Under the pieces are notes generated by a model. The model worked only from the letters and a program-made list of their open reading frames with translations, had not been told where the DNA came from and made no database searches. Made by a program: the position numbers and the translations under genes. Positions 1 to 6,261 of a stretch of DNA of 9,279 bases are shown here, one piece after another. The DNA comes from CAYLOP01 sp964385305 (GTDB lineage: Bacteria > Chloroflexota > Anaerolineae > Anaerolineales > E44-bin32): the NCBI GenBank assembly GCA_964385305.1, contig CAYLOP010000124.1, positions 1-9,279 on the forward strand, read 5' to 3'. The stretch's first letter is position 1, and each line of letters starts with the position of its first letter.

Positions 1-350
1 TTTCGGAGTTCACCTTTGAAGCGAAAATCGGTTCGCTTTTCAGCTGCTCCTAACAAGATTACGCAACATGCTGAGTAGATCCTCGCCTGTGATCTTTTCA
101 ATGCTTTTACACAGAAATTGTTTGTTCTTACGTAGGGTAAACCATGGGGTAGTATCGTTTCTGGTGAGGGATTATCTCTGTGCACGCAACCGATCGCTGA
201 TAAGCAAAAGCTCCCAATCAAGGTTGGCGCTACACCGATGGCTTCATTGAGTGAGCTGTCCGATGTGCTTTCAGCCTTTCGTGATCAGGTTCTATGATGG
301 AGCGGCTGGGCAAGTGCGTCTATTCCATGAAATACGTTTGTAGGCTGCCG
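1..350. other. Left-edge stretch with no assignable gene
   Basis: No reading frame here has both a plausible start with a ribosome binding site and a recognisable product. Three weak hints of coding remain. On the plus strand, frame 1 from the window edge to the TGA at 295-297 is interrupted only by two TAG codons. On the minus strand, one frame is open for about 94 codons from position 284 to the edge but has no ATG. Another minus frame ends at a TGA at 40-42 after about 43 open codons, with a plausible-looking C-terminal peptide. These could be remnants of a decayed gene or chance. The 60-codon ATG frame at 68-250 has an implausible composition and no Shine-Dalgarno. No clear terminator hairpin follows the metallopeptidase gene that ends at 351. 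Confidence 0.5.
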
Positions 351-1058
351 TTATTTGCGCCGTCTTCCAGCGCCGCTGACGAGTGTGATCCAATAGAGAA
401 GTTGTAGGATAGCAGCCGCTAAGGCGGCAATGTATGTGAAGGCGGCGGCATTCAATACCGAGTTTACGCCTTGTTGCTCTTCGGTGGTTGTTATCAGACC
501 GCTCTGGGATAGAAGGGCACGAGCTCGCATGGACGCATTCAGCTCGACAGGCAGGGTCGCCAGGGCGAAAACCGCGCCGAGTGCGAAAGCGAACACCCCG
601 ATCCAGGCCATCTGCGTTCCCAGAACGCCTCCCAGGATTAAGCCTAGAAAGATCAGGATGAACCCCAACCTTGAGCCGACATTCACGGCTGGTACGAGCG
701 CGGATCGGAAACGAAGCGGCGTATATTCTTCCTTTTGTTGCATTGCGTGACCGATCTCGTGGGCGGCGATTGCCAGGGATGCGATGGATTGTCCCTGGGC
801 CACGCCTTCCGAGAGGCGGAGTGTCTTCGTGCGCGGATCATAATGATCTGAGAGTGTACCGCGAATGCCTTCCAACTTGATCATCCCTAAACCACCATAA
901 TTGAGAAGGCGACGAGCCGCCTCTGCACCCGAGAGTCCGCTCCTGTTGCGGATTTGGCTCCATTTTCGATAGGTTGAGTTCACCCATAACTGAGCTATCC
1001 AAACCAGGATGAACCCAGGGATCATATACACGAGGTAAGTGGTGTTCCACAAAAACAT
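351..1058 (-). CDS. YugP-like membrane zinc metallopeptidase
   Basis: This 235-residue membrane protein belongs to the zinc metallopeptidase family typified by Bacillus YugP (Zn_peptidase_2). It carries the gluzincin-like motif HEIGH at residues 100-104, where the two histidines bind zinc and the glutamate is catalytic. The family hallmark DHYDPRTKTLRLS is at 71-83. PVELNAS at 170-176 probably supplies the third ligand (E172, inferred). Hydrophobic spans are visible at about 5-25, 131-149, 151-171 and 205-227, so the protease is embedded in the cytoplasmic membrane. The length matches the family. ATG at 1058 is supported by GAGGAG nine bases upstream. The gene follows the S41 protease gene on the same strand with a 33-bp gap holding a small hairpin, so the two are probably cotranscribed. 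The natural substrate is unknown; a role in membrane protein turnover is inferred. Confidence 0.9.
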   Translation of the reverse strand: MFLWNTTYLVYMIPGFILVWIAQLWVNSTYRKWSQIRNRSGLSGAEAARRLLNYGGLGMIKLEGIRGTLSDHYDPRTKTLRLSEGVAQGQSIASLAIAAHEIGHAMQQKEEYTPLRFRSALVPAVNVGSRLGFILIFLGLILGGVLGTQMAWIGVFAFALGAVFALATLPVELNASMRARALLSQSGLITTTEEQQGVNSVLNAAAFTYIAALAAAILQLLYWITLVSGAGRRRK

Positions 1059-1073
1059 TTCAAGTGACTCCTC

Positions 1074-1088
1074 ACGGGCTTCGCCCGT
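1074..1088 (-). other. Small intercistronic hairpin before the metallopeptidase gene
   Basis: ACGGGC at 1074-1079 and GCCCGT at 1083-1088 form a perfect 6-bp GC-rich stem. Read on the minus strand, the loop is GAA closed by C-G, a compact and stable form. It lies between the S41 stop (1092) and the Shine-Dalgarno GAGGAG of the metallopeptidase. No run of T follows, so it is not a standard intrinsic terminator. It may protect the upstream message from exonucleases or tune translation of the downstream gene; both roles are inferred. Confidence 0.45.
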
Positions 1089-1091
1089 ATG

Positions 1092-2354
1092 CTAATCTGC
1101 GCGTAGAATCTCGATGGCTTTCTCGAGTTGTGGGTCGCGACCTTCGGAGATATCCTCTTCCGTGATGAGGACTTCGACATCCGGCTCGAGACCGATCCCA
1201 TGGATTTGACGTCCATTCGGTGTGTACCAGCGTGCGACGGTCACCCGCACGGCACCTTGCTCATCGGATAAGGGAATCCATTGCTGGACGGAGCCCTTCC
1301 CGAAGGATGCCTCACCTATAAGTGTTCCGCGCCCGGTATCTTGAATGACACCGGCGACGATTTCGGAGGCGGAGGCTGATCCGCCATTAATCAACGCCAC
1401 AAGCGGGATATCGGTTGCCAATCCACCCTCCTTAGCTTGCATGACGATCTCTTCGCCATCACCGAAACGCTCAATCATGACAACGCCTTCAGAGATAAAC
1501 TCGGAAGCAACGTCAATGGCTGTATCGAGAAAGCCACCGCCATTATTGCGAAGATCAAGGATTAATCCGCGTGGATTCTCATCGAGGAGGGATTGAAGGG
1601 TGTTGCGCAGGTCATTCCGGGTGTCTTCAGCAAAAGTCATGAGCCTCACATAGGCAAGATCTCCCTCGATGATCTCCCCCTCGACGCTGGGGATCACAAT
1701 GTGAGCTCGAACGATGTCAAATTCCAGCAACTCAGGAACGCCGGAACGCCGAATGGTCAGATGTACATTGGTGCCGGCTGGCCCGAGTACGTAGCGTATG
1801 ACGATGCTGGCATCGACGCCGGTCATGTCCTGGCCGTCGACCGCTGTGACCTCATCGCCCGGATGCAGGCCGGCCTCCTCTGCAGGCGAGCCAGGGATGG
1901 GCGCGATGATGGTCAGGAACGCCGATTCCGTATCCACCCAAGCACCGATCCCTTCATAGCCCTCTAGTGAGCCGGTGGCCTGTTGATACTCCTGGGGGTC
2001 CATGTAGGAGGTGTGCTGATCACCGAGCGAATCGAGCATCCCCCGAATTGAACCACGCATTAATTCCGCATCGTCGACAGGCTGATCGACAAACTGCTCG
2101 TGGACGATGGTCCAGGCTTCCCAGTAGGGTTTGTATAATGCGTCTAGATCCTCGGATGGATATGAGATTGCCGGGACATCGGTATCTGTGGATGTACGCT
2201 CTCCAAAGGGCAGCTGGAATGGTTGGTCTGAAAGATCGCGATCCTGGAGCAGTGGGAGGGCTGCGCCAACGGCCAGCCCGGTTGAAAACAGGCATGAAGC
2301 CAGAAGAACACCCACCAAACCACCAAGAAAAGCCAGCTTTAGCTTAGGTTGCAT
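1092..2354 (-). CDS. S41 family carboxyl-terminal processing protease (CtpA/Prc type)
   Basis: This is a serine protease of the Ctp family, which cleaves proteins near their C-termini outside the cytoplasmic membrane. The 420-residue product has an N-terminal hydrophobic segment at about 8-37, a helical N-terminal region (about 67-125), a PDZ domain (about 132-215, with GSPAEEAGLHPGD at 155-167) and the S41 core. In the core, LILDLRNNGGG is at 264-274. The catalytic pair is S328 in GGSASASE and K353 in FGKGSVQQ, with Q357 in the third position. The 25-residue Ser-Lys spacing matches Prc and CtpB. I chose the ATG at 2354 because AAGGAG lies seven bases before it and the hydrophobic segment then starts properly; the in-frame ATG at 2390 lies in an inverted repeat and adds a hydrophilic 12-residue leader. 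A lipobox-like LASC ends at C21, so signal anchor versus lipoprotein is undecided. Confidence 0.93.
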   Translation of the reverse strand: MQPKLKLAFLGGLVGVLLASCLFSTGLAVGAALPLLQDRDLSDQPFQLPFGERTSTDTDVPAISYPSEDLDALYKPYWEAWTIVHEQFVDQPVDDAELMRGSIRGMLDSLGDQHTSYMDPQEYQQATGSLEGYEGIGAWVDTESAFLTIIAPIPGSPAEEAGLHPGDEVTAVDGQDMTGVDASIVIRYVLGPAGTNVHLTIRRSGVPELLEFDIVRAHIVIPSVEGEIIEGDLAYVRLMTFAEDTRNDLRNTLQSLLDENPRGLILDLRNNGGGFLDTAIDVASEFISEGVVMIERFGDGEEIVMQAKEGGLATDIPLVALINGGSASASEIVAGVIQDTGRGTLIGEASFGKGSVQQWIPLSDEQGAVRVTVARWYTPNGRQIHGIGLEPDVEVLITEEDISEGRDPQLEKAIEILRAD

Positions 2355-2361
2355 AGCATCG

Positions 2362-2367
2362 CTCCTT
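2362..2367 (-). promoter_or_regulatory. Ribosome binding site deciding the S41 start
   Basis: The minus strand reads AAGGAG seven bases before the ATG at 2354. This favours that start over the in-frame ATG at 2390. Its first base is also the last base of the adjoining inverted repeat (2367-2389), so a hairpin forming there would sit hard against the ribosome site. Confidence 0.7.
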
Positions 2368-2389
2368 GTGTCCCCACTCGAGGGACACA
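2367..2389 (-). promoter_or_regulatory. Perfect inverted repeat in the S41 leader (operator or leader hairpin)
   Basis: TGTGTCCC at 2367-2374 and GGGACACA at 2382-2389 are exact reverse complements separated by seven bases (CACTCGA). On the minus strand the repeat precedes and touches the Shine-Dalgarno of the S41 protease gene, and it lies downstream of a candidate -10 box at 2417-2422. An 8-bp dyad with a 7-base spacer suits either a dimeric repressor operator or an RNA hairpin controlling ribosome access. No T-run follows in the direction of transcription, so it is not a standard terminator. I do not recognise the dyad as the site of a named regulator. Confidence 0.5.
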
Positions 2390-2416
2390 TTCGAAAGATA
2401 CCATATTTCTATAAGA

Positions 2417-2445
2417 ATTATATGAGTGTCTAGGATTCGTTTTTA
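2417..2445 (-). promoter_or_regulatory. Candidate promoter for the S41 protease gene
   Basis: On the minus strand a perfect TATAAT occupies 2417-2422, with a weak -35 (TAAAAA, 3 of 6 matches) at 2440-2445 and a 17-bp spacer. The surrounding stretch is much richer in A and T than the flanking genes. The site spans the stop of the CoA-transferase gene (2430-2432). It would start transcripts near 2410 and give a leader of about 55 bases containing the inverted repeat. The -35 is poor, so the protease pair could also be read from the upstream operon. Confidence 0.35.
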
Positions 2446-3260
2446 GGCAGCGTATGATGTCGATCTCGCCAGGATGCGAGCAAGGAATCGTACGCATCAC
2501 CCCTTGCCTTGTCCGTATATTCCAATATCGCATGACCGTCGAAGGGGTAGTTGGGATGGCAGGAAGTGGGCCAGGCTCCCCCGGGCACTTCAACAACGGT
2601 ATGTACCGTTCCACCAAAGATATCGGCCGACTTCAAGCGGGGGACGATCTTCTCAGCGGTGAGAATCACCTGATCGGCAGCGAGTGCAAGTTCACGGTCC
2701 ACGCCCCAATGCGTACCGATGGAGGCATTCCCGTCACGATCGGCTTCCAGCGCATGAAGGACGGCGATATCACATTTGACTGCAGGTAAGGCTGTCAGAA
2801 GCTCTCCGGTATATGGGTCTTCAATGGTTTTTACATCAGGGCGCAACTTAAGCAAATCCGTCCCTTGCCAGGCTTTTGAAGGCATAAATCCAACGTCTGC
2901 GAGAGTCGCTCGGAGGCCAAATGCAAGGCTCGCTTCGGTTTCCTCGATGATTTCGATCTCGCCCTTATTCGCCGCGCTCGTAAAATGCGGCGCAAGTCCG
3001 AAAGCCTCTAGGCCGAAATAGCATGTTCGTATCTTGGCGACCATACCGGCGCCCACCAAGATATCGCTCTCAAGGCCTGCCGTGAAACAGAGCAGCGTGA
3101 GGTTATTGGGTGTCGCCTGTGCATGGAAGCGCGAAAGTAGCGCGAGTGCAAAGGCCATCGGTCGGCGATAGAGGGTTACACCGCCAAACGCAAGGACGCA
3201 ATCTGTCTCGGGAATAAGTTTAGCGGCATCTTCCAGTGACGTTAGCTTATCTGTCTTCAT
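2430..3260 (-). CDS. CoA-transferase subunit A, IpdA/GctA-like, without adjacent B subunit
   Basis: The 276-residue product resembles the alpha subunit of class I CoA-transferases of the glutaconate CoA-transferase and IpdA type. Visible family features are GGVTLYRRPMA (26-36), the CYFGLEAFG segment (80-88), EADRDGNAS (172-180) and VVEVPGGAWPTSC (222-234) near the C-terminus. These enzymes are normally A/B heteromers in which the catalytic glutamate is on the B subunit, so this chain alone should not be a complete transferase. No B subunit lies in this window: the upstream neighbour is a small membrane protein and the downstream one a protease. The start at 3260 overlaps the upstream gene by 14 bases and has GAGGAG seven bases before it, which suggests translational coupling. 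The acyl-CoA substrate cannot be read from sequence. A partner encoded elsewhere, or a non-transferase role, is possible. Confidence 0.82.
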   Translation of the reverse strand: MKTDKLTSLEDAAKLIPETDCVLAFGGVTLYRRPMAFALALLSRFHAQATPNNLTLLCFTAGLESDILVGAGMVAKIRTCYFGLEAFGLAPHFTSAANKGEIEIIEETEASLAFGLRATLADVGFMPSKAWQGTDLLKLRPDVKTIEDPYTGELLTALPAVKCDIAVLHALEADRDGNASIGTHWGVDRELALAADQVILTAEKIVPRLKSADIFGGTVHTVVEVPGGAWPTSCHPNYPFDGHAILEYTDKARGDAYDSLLASWRDRHHTLPKNES

Positions 3261-3474
3261 TGGGCGGCTCCTCGGAGGAAGTCAAGTCCTGAACACGCTT
3301 TCGGAGCTGTGCGATAGCGTCATCCTCTTTATGCCAGGGATTCCGCAAGCTGCGTAATGCATCTTGTGTAAAGCCGCCGCGTTGGCGTATGAAGGCGAGC
3401 GCGATACCGACATTGAAGAGGACGACCAGTGTGAGTACACCACATACGATCATCCACCCCTTATCCCAGGTCAT
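3247..3474 (-). CDS. Small single-span membrane protein of unknown function
   Basis: The 75-residue product is not assigned to a named family. It has a short polar N-terminus, one hydrophobic segment at about 8-29, and then a charged tail with RNPWHKEDDAIAQLRKRVQDL at about 44-64. The second half of that stretch could form a short amphipathic or coiled-coil helix. The basic residues after the span (RQRGG) suggest the tail is cytoplasmic. Translation looks real: ATG at 3474 overlaps the stop of the HAD gene in an ATGA arrangement, CGGAGA lies just upstream, and its own 3' end overlaps the CoA-transferase gene by 14 bases. The tight coupling on both sides argues that it is a genuine gene working in the same operon, perhaps as a membrane tether. 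That role is inference. Confidence 0.72.
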   Translation of the reverse strand: MTWDKGWMIVCGVLTLVVLFNVGIALAFIRQRGGFTQDALRSLRNPWHKEDDAIAQLRKRVQDLTSSEEPPNEDR

Positions 3475-4136
3475 GGTGTCTCCGGATAGGGTGCATCGAT
3501 CAAGGAGGGCACGAATCGAATAAGTTCAGTTATGGAGGCCATATGTATGTCGATGCTTGGGTCTCTATATCCATCACCAACCAGCACAGTTGTCATACCC
3601 ATCGCAGCAGCAGGAAGCAAATTCGCCGTGCGATCGTCTGCGAGGATACATTGCGGAGGGTCGGGATTACCCGTCAGTTGAAGTGCGGCGTGATAAGCTT
3701 CTGGCCTTGGTTTATTCCGAAAGTCTAACGCGACGATGTCTACAACCTGGTCGATTTGGTCGACGATATCAAGTTGTTCGAGCACGCGCACCGAGTACTC
3801 GAAACTCGCATTGGTAAAGATCACGCGCCGCTGGGAGAGCTTGGTCAACATTGCTCGTAAGATCGGGTCGGGCGATATGTGCTTACCCAACGGAATGTCG
3901 TGAACGTAGGCCAGATAATCGAAAGGGTCAATGTCATAGTTTGCCATTAAGCCATTCAATGTTGTTCCGAAGCTTAGGAGGTATCCCTGCTGAAGGATGA
4001 TCGATTCCTCGTGGGGAATCCCTATTCTCCCTGTCATAAAGTCGTGGATGCGCTCTGCGATGGCTTCCCAAAGACTGCTGCACTTGGGGTAGAGGGTTTC
4101 ATCGAGATCTAGGAAGAGGGTTGTATACGACGACAT
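3471..4136 (-). CDS. HAD-superfamily hydrolase, pyrimidine 5'-nucleotidase-like
   Basis: The 221-residue protein is a haloacid-dehalogenase-type phosphatase closest in appearance to the Sdt1-like pyrimidine 5'-nucleotidase group, which dephosphorylates UMP and CMP. All four HAD motifs are visible: DLDET at 10-14 (nucleophile D10, acid/base D12) followed by LYP, TN at 108-109, K142 in NKPRPEAY, and the DD pair at 167-168. Residues of about 18-95 form the helical cap. No signal peptide or membrane span is seen, so it should be cytoplasmic. It is the first gene of a leftward operon and ends in an ATGA overlap with the small membrane protein. GGAGGT lies 12 bases before the ATG, a slightly long spacing. 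The substrate is inferred from family resemblance; other small phosphate esters are possible. Confidence 0.85.
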   Translation of the reverse strand: MSSYTTLFLDLDETLYPKCSSLWEAIAERIHDFMTGRIGIPHEESIILQQGYLLSFGTTLNGLMANYDIDPFDYLAYVHDIPLGKHISPDPILRAMLTKLSQRRVIFTNASFEYSVRVLEQLDIVDQIDQVVDIVALDFRNKPRPEAYHAALQLTGNPDPPQCILADDRTANLLPAAAMGMTTVLVGDGYRDPSIDIHMASITELIRFVPSLIDAPYPETP

Positions 4137-4255
4137 TCTGAAAGATCAACCTCCGTCCATTTGCCTACACCGCTGTTTGCAGCTGGAAAAAACGTTGCTT
4201 TGCACAAGTCAAGGAGATCTTCGGATCCAAGGGCTATGCACTCAGTTTTGACCTC

Positions 4256-4261
4256 ATTATA
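4256..4261 (-). promoter_or_regulatory. Candidate -10 box for the leftward HAD operon
   Basis: The minus strand reads a perfect TATAAT. No good -35 is found at 16-18 bp and no extended -10 TGN precedes it, so the case rests on the single hexamer and on the need for a promoter in this gap. It would give a leader of about 110 bases to the ATG at 4136. Confidence 0.25.
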
Positions 4262-4449
4262 GCTATTCGGGCACCTATACAGCCACCCACAATCTTATTA
4301 TCCCAACAGCAAAAAAAGAGGAGCAGGAGAGTCATCAGATACACGCATGGTTCATTGCGAAACATAAAGGGAGAGGAAAGCGTGAAGCCATGCGCTCAGA
4401 AATTCGCCCTTCCCAAAACCTGAGAGCAGTATAGAGATCTGGATGTAAG

Positions 4450-4478
4450 GTGTCAACATTCAGCGATAAGGTTATAAT
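4450..4478 (+). promoter_or_regulatory. mutL promoter
   Basis: A perfect TATAAT at 4473-4478 is preceded, after a 17-bp spacer, by GTGTCA at 4450-4455, which matches 4 of 6 positions of the vegetative -35. Transcription would begin near 4485, leaving a leader of about 17 bases that is almost filled by the Shine-Dalgarno. The arrangement suggests simple housekeeping expression with no leader regulation. Confidence 0.7.
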
Positions 4479-4490
4479 CCAATTCCCAGT

Positions 4491-4497
4491 AGGAGGT
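4491..4497 (+). promoter_or_regulatory. mutL ribosome binding site
   Basis: AGGAGGT is a near-ideal Shine-Dalgarno. The AGGAGG core ends five bases before the GTG at 4502, which fixes that non-ATG codon as the start. Confidence 0.8.
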
Positions 4498-4501
4498 AAC
4501 T

Positions 4502-6229
4502 GTGCCAATTCATATTCTTCCTGAAGAGGTAGCCTCTGCGATCGCAGCTGGTGAAGTGGTGGAGCGACCTGCGTCCGTGGTAAAGGAATTGGTAGAAAAC
4601 GCAATCGATGCAAACGCCAAGAGGGTCGAAGTGGTCGTTGAGCGTGGTGGGAGCGGTTTGGTCGAGGTTGCGGATGATGGTGCGGGTATCCCCGCAGCAG
4701 AAGTGCCGATTGCTGTGGCTCGCTACTCCACATCGAAGCTTCAGACGGCAGAAGATTTGTTCTATATACAGACGCTTGGATTCCGTGGAGAAGCCCTCGC
4801 CTCGATCGGTGCAGTGGCCAGGATGGAGTTAATCACTAAGACCGCCGAGACCGAAACGGGCACCCGGCTCCTCGTTGAAGGCTCGAGGGTGGGAAAGCCT
4901 GAGCCGATCGGAGCACCTCAAGGGACGGTCGTTCGCGTACGGGATCTCTTCTTCAACGTTCCCGCAAGGCGTAAATTCCTTAAGTCTGAGACGACGGAGC
5001 GGCGACATATCAGTTCGCTGGTGACAAATTACGCGCTTGCCTATCCGGATGTGCGCTTCCGACTCACACAGGAGGGAAGGATCAGCTTTCAGTCGTCCGG
5101 CAAAGGTGATCGGCGTGAGGTTTTGGCGGCGATCTATGGTGTGGAGACCGCACGCCAGATGATTTCCATTCCACCCATGAAAGACACACCATTCCAGGTT
5201 GAAGGGTTCATCAGCCCTCCTTCGGTCCATCGTGGGAACCGCCGGCAGATGAACTTTTTTGTGAATGGGCGCAGTGTGTATGACTCAAGCCTTTCGGCGG
5301 CGGTTTTACAAGCATACCACTCGCTGCTGATGGTTGGACGTTTCCCTCTAACCGTACTTTTTCTTGGAATCCCTGCAAACTGGGTGGATGTCAACGTCCA
5401 TCCAACAAAGGCAGAAGTGCGATTCCGGCAGCAAGACAAGATCTTTTCCGTATTACAGCGGGTTGTCCGAGCGACACTGCTTCAACAGGCACCTGCACCG
5501 AGTCTCAACCTTGAACGGCGATGGGGGTTTGAGGGATGGAAGGGTGAGAGCGGCGCGATCACCCCCGATTGGGCGCTCTGGCATGGTGGTCCTCAGGAGC
5601 AACACGCAGAACCTGGCGTGGATTTGCAACCGGCGTTGCCAGGCGGCGACGTTCCTTTGCTCCGTGCTGTTGGGCAGGTGGGGGCAGCCTATCTGGTGGC
5701 GGAAGGCCCAGACGGCCTATACCTGATCGATCAGCATGCCGCCCATGAGCGTGTGCTATTTGAAGCGCTCATGACGAGTGTGGAACAGGGAGAGGTGATG
5801 ATCCAGACACTGTTGGAGCCTGCTACAGTCGATCTTACGCCTGATCAAGCTTCCCTATTTGAGGGACACATCGCTGTGTTGAAGAAGCTAGGTTTCGAAG
5901 TGGAATCCTTTGGACAGCGGTCGTTTCGTCTGCGTGCAATCCCGGCAATCCTGTCGGATGGGAATCCTATGCAAGTGTTACGGTCTGTGGTCGAGGATTT
6001 TGAGGAAGATGAATCACCATTGGCAGATGAGATTGAGGCGCGGGTCGCAGCAAGGGTGTGCAAACGCGGTGCTGTTAAAGCTGGACAGGTGCTATCGCTT
6101 GCTGAGCAGGAAAAGCTGCTGCGGGATCTGGAATCCTGCCGTTCACCGAGGACATGCCCTCATGGCAGGCCCACAATGATTCACTTGTCGGTTGAAACGC
6201 TTGAAAGGCAATTTGGGCGCCGGGGGTGA
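4502..6229 (+). CDS. mutL: DNA mismatch repair protein MutL, endonuclease type
   Basis: MutL couples mismatch recognition by MutS to strand incision and removal. The 575-residue product has the N-terminal GHKL ATPase: ELVENAIDA with E32 (general base) and N33, DDGAGI at 58-63 and GFRGEAL at 93-99, followed by the transducer domain to about residue 330. A short linker leads to the C-terminal dimerisation/nuclease domain. The complete motif DQHA-x2-E-x4-E is at 410-421 (DQHAAHE...E421), with C520 in VCKRGAVKAG and CPHGRP at 552-557. MutL with these motifs nicks DNA itself, unlike the E. coli protein that relies on MutH. The start is GTG at 4502, chosen from the adjacent AGGAGGT and the conserved MPIHILPEEVA opening. 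It is a single-gene unit with no mutS nearby, and it converges with the histidine kinase gene, 32 bp between stops. Confidence 0.97.
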   Translation: MPIHILPEEVASAIAAGEVVERPASVVKELVENAIDANAKRVEVVVERGGSGLVEVADDGAGIPAAEVPIAVARYSTSKLQTAEDLFYIQTLGFRGEALASIGAVARMELITKTAETETGTRLLVEGSRVGKPEPIGAPQGTVVRVRDLFFNVPARRKFLKSETTERRHISSLVTNYALAYPDVRFRLTQEGRISFQSSGKGDRREVLAAIYGVETARQMISIPPMKDTPFQVEGFISPPSVHRGNRRQMNFFVNGRSVYDSSLSAAVLQAYHSLLMVGRFPLTVLFLGIPANWVDVNVHPTKAEVRFRQQDKIFSVLQRVVRATLLQQAPAPSLNLERRWGFEGWKGESGAITPDWALWHGGPQEQHAEPGVDLQPALPGGDVPLLRAVGQVGAAYLVAEGPDGLYLIDQHAAHERVLFEALMTSVEQGEVMIQTLLEPATVDLTPDQASLFEGHIAVLKKLGFEVESFGQRSFRLRAIPAILSDGNPMQVLRSVVEDFEEDESPLADEIEARVAARVCKRGAVKAGQVLSLAEQEKLLRDLESCRSPRTCPHGRPTMIHLSVETLERQFGRRG

Positions 6230-6261
6230 TGAGCGGTTATACGCGATATGGAGGAGCCGGT

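Larger units (their letters stand above)
4137..4501. other. Divergent intergenic region between the HAD operon and mutL
   Basis: This 365-bp gap separates two divergent units and must hold both promoters; the mutL promoter is clear and the leftward one weak. No RNA gene or standard terminator was recognised. Two plus-strand frames without usable starts are open for unusual lengths. One runs from about 4147 to a TAA near 4366. The other runs from 4252 to a TAG at 4432-4434 and encodes a basic, protein-like C-terminal stretch. They overlap in different frames, as would be expected of a gene broken by a frameshift, but chance is not excluded. Confidence 0.5.

Noticed and set aside
68..250. 60-codon plus-strand ATG frame
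   Set aside because: It has no Shine-Dalgarno, an implausible residue composition and no recognisable family.
1593..2347. Two consecutive plus-strand frames of 124 and 126 codons opposite the S41 gene
   Set aside because: The S41 protein on the other strand has all catalytic motifs. These frames are antisense shadows with no domain-like sequence.
4172..4183. GCTG-TTTG-CAGC hairpin in the leftward leader
   Set aside because: A 4-bp stem is too weak and common to call a regulatory element.
4335..4733. Minus-strand 132-codon frame over the start of mutL
   Set aside because: It is rich in Pro, His, Arg and Leu, overlaps the conserved MutL ATPase region and the mutL promoter, and is best explained as a shadow.
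5861..5870. Second copy of GAGGGACACA, matching one arm of the S41 leader repeat
   Set aside because: It lies within mutL coding sequence and has no matching second arm nearby, so it is probably coincidence.
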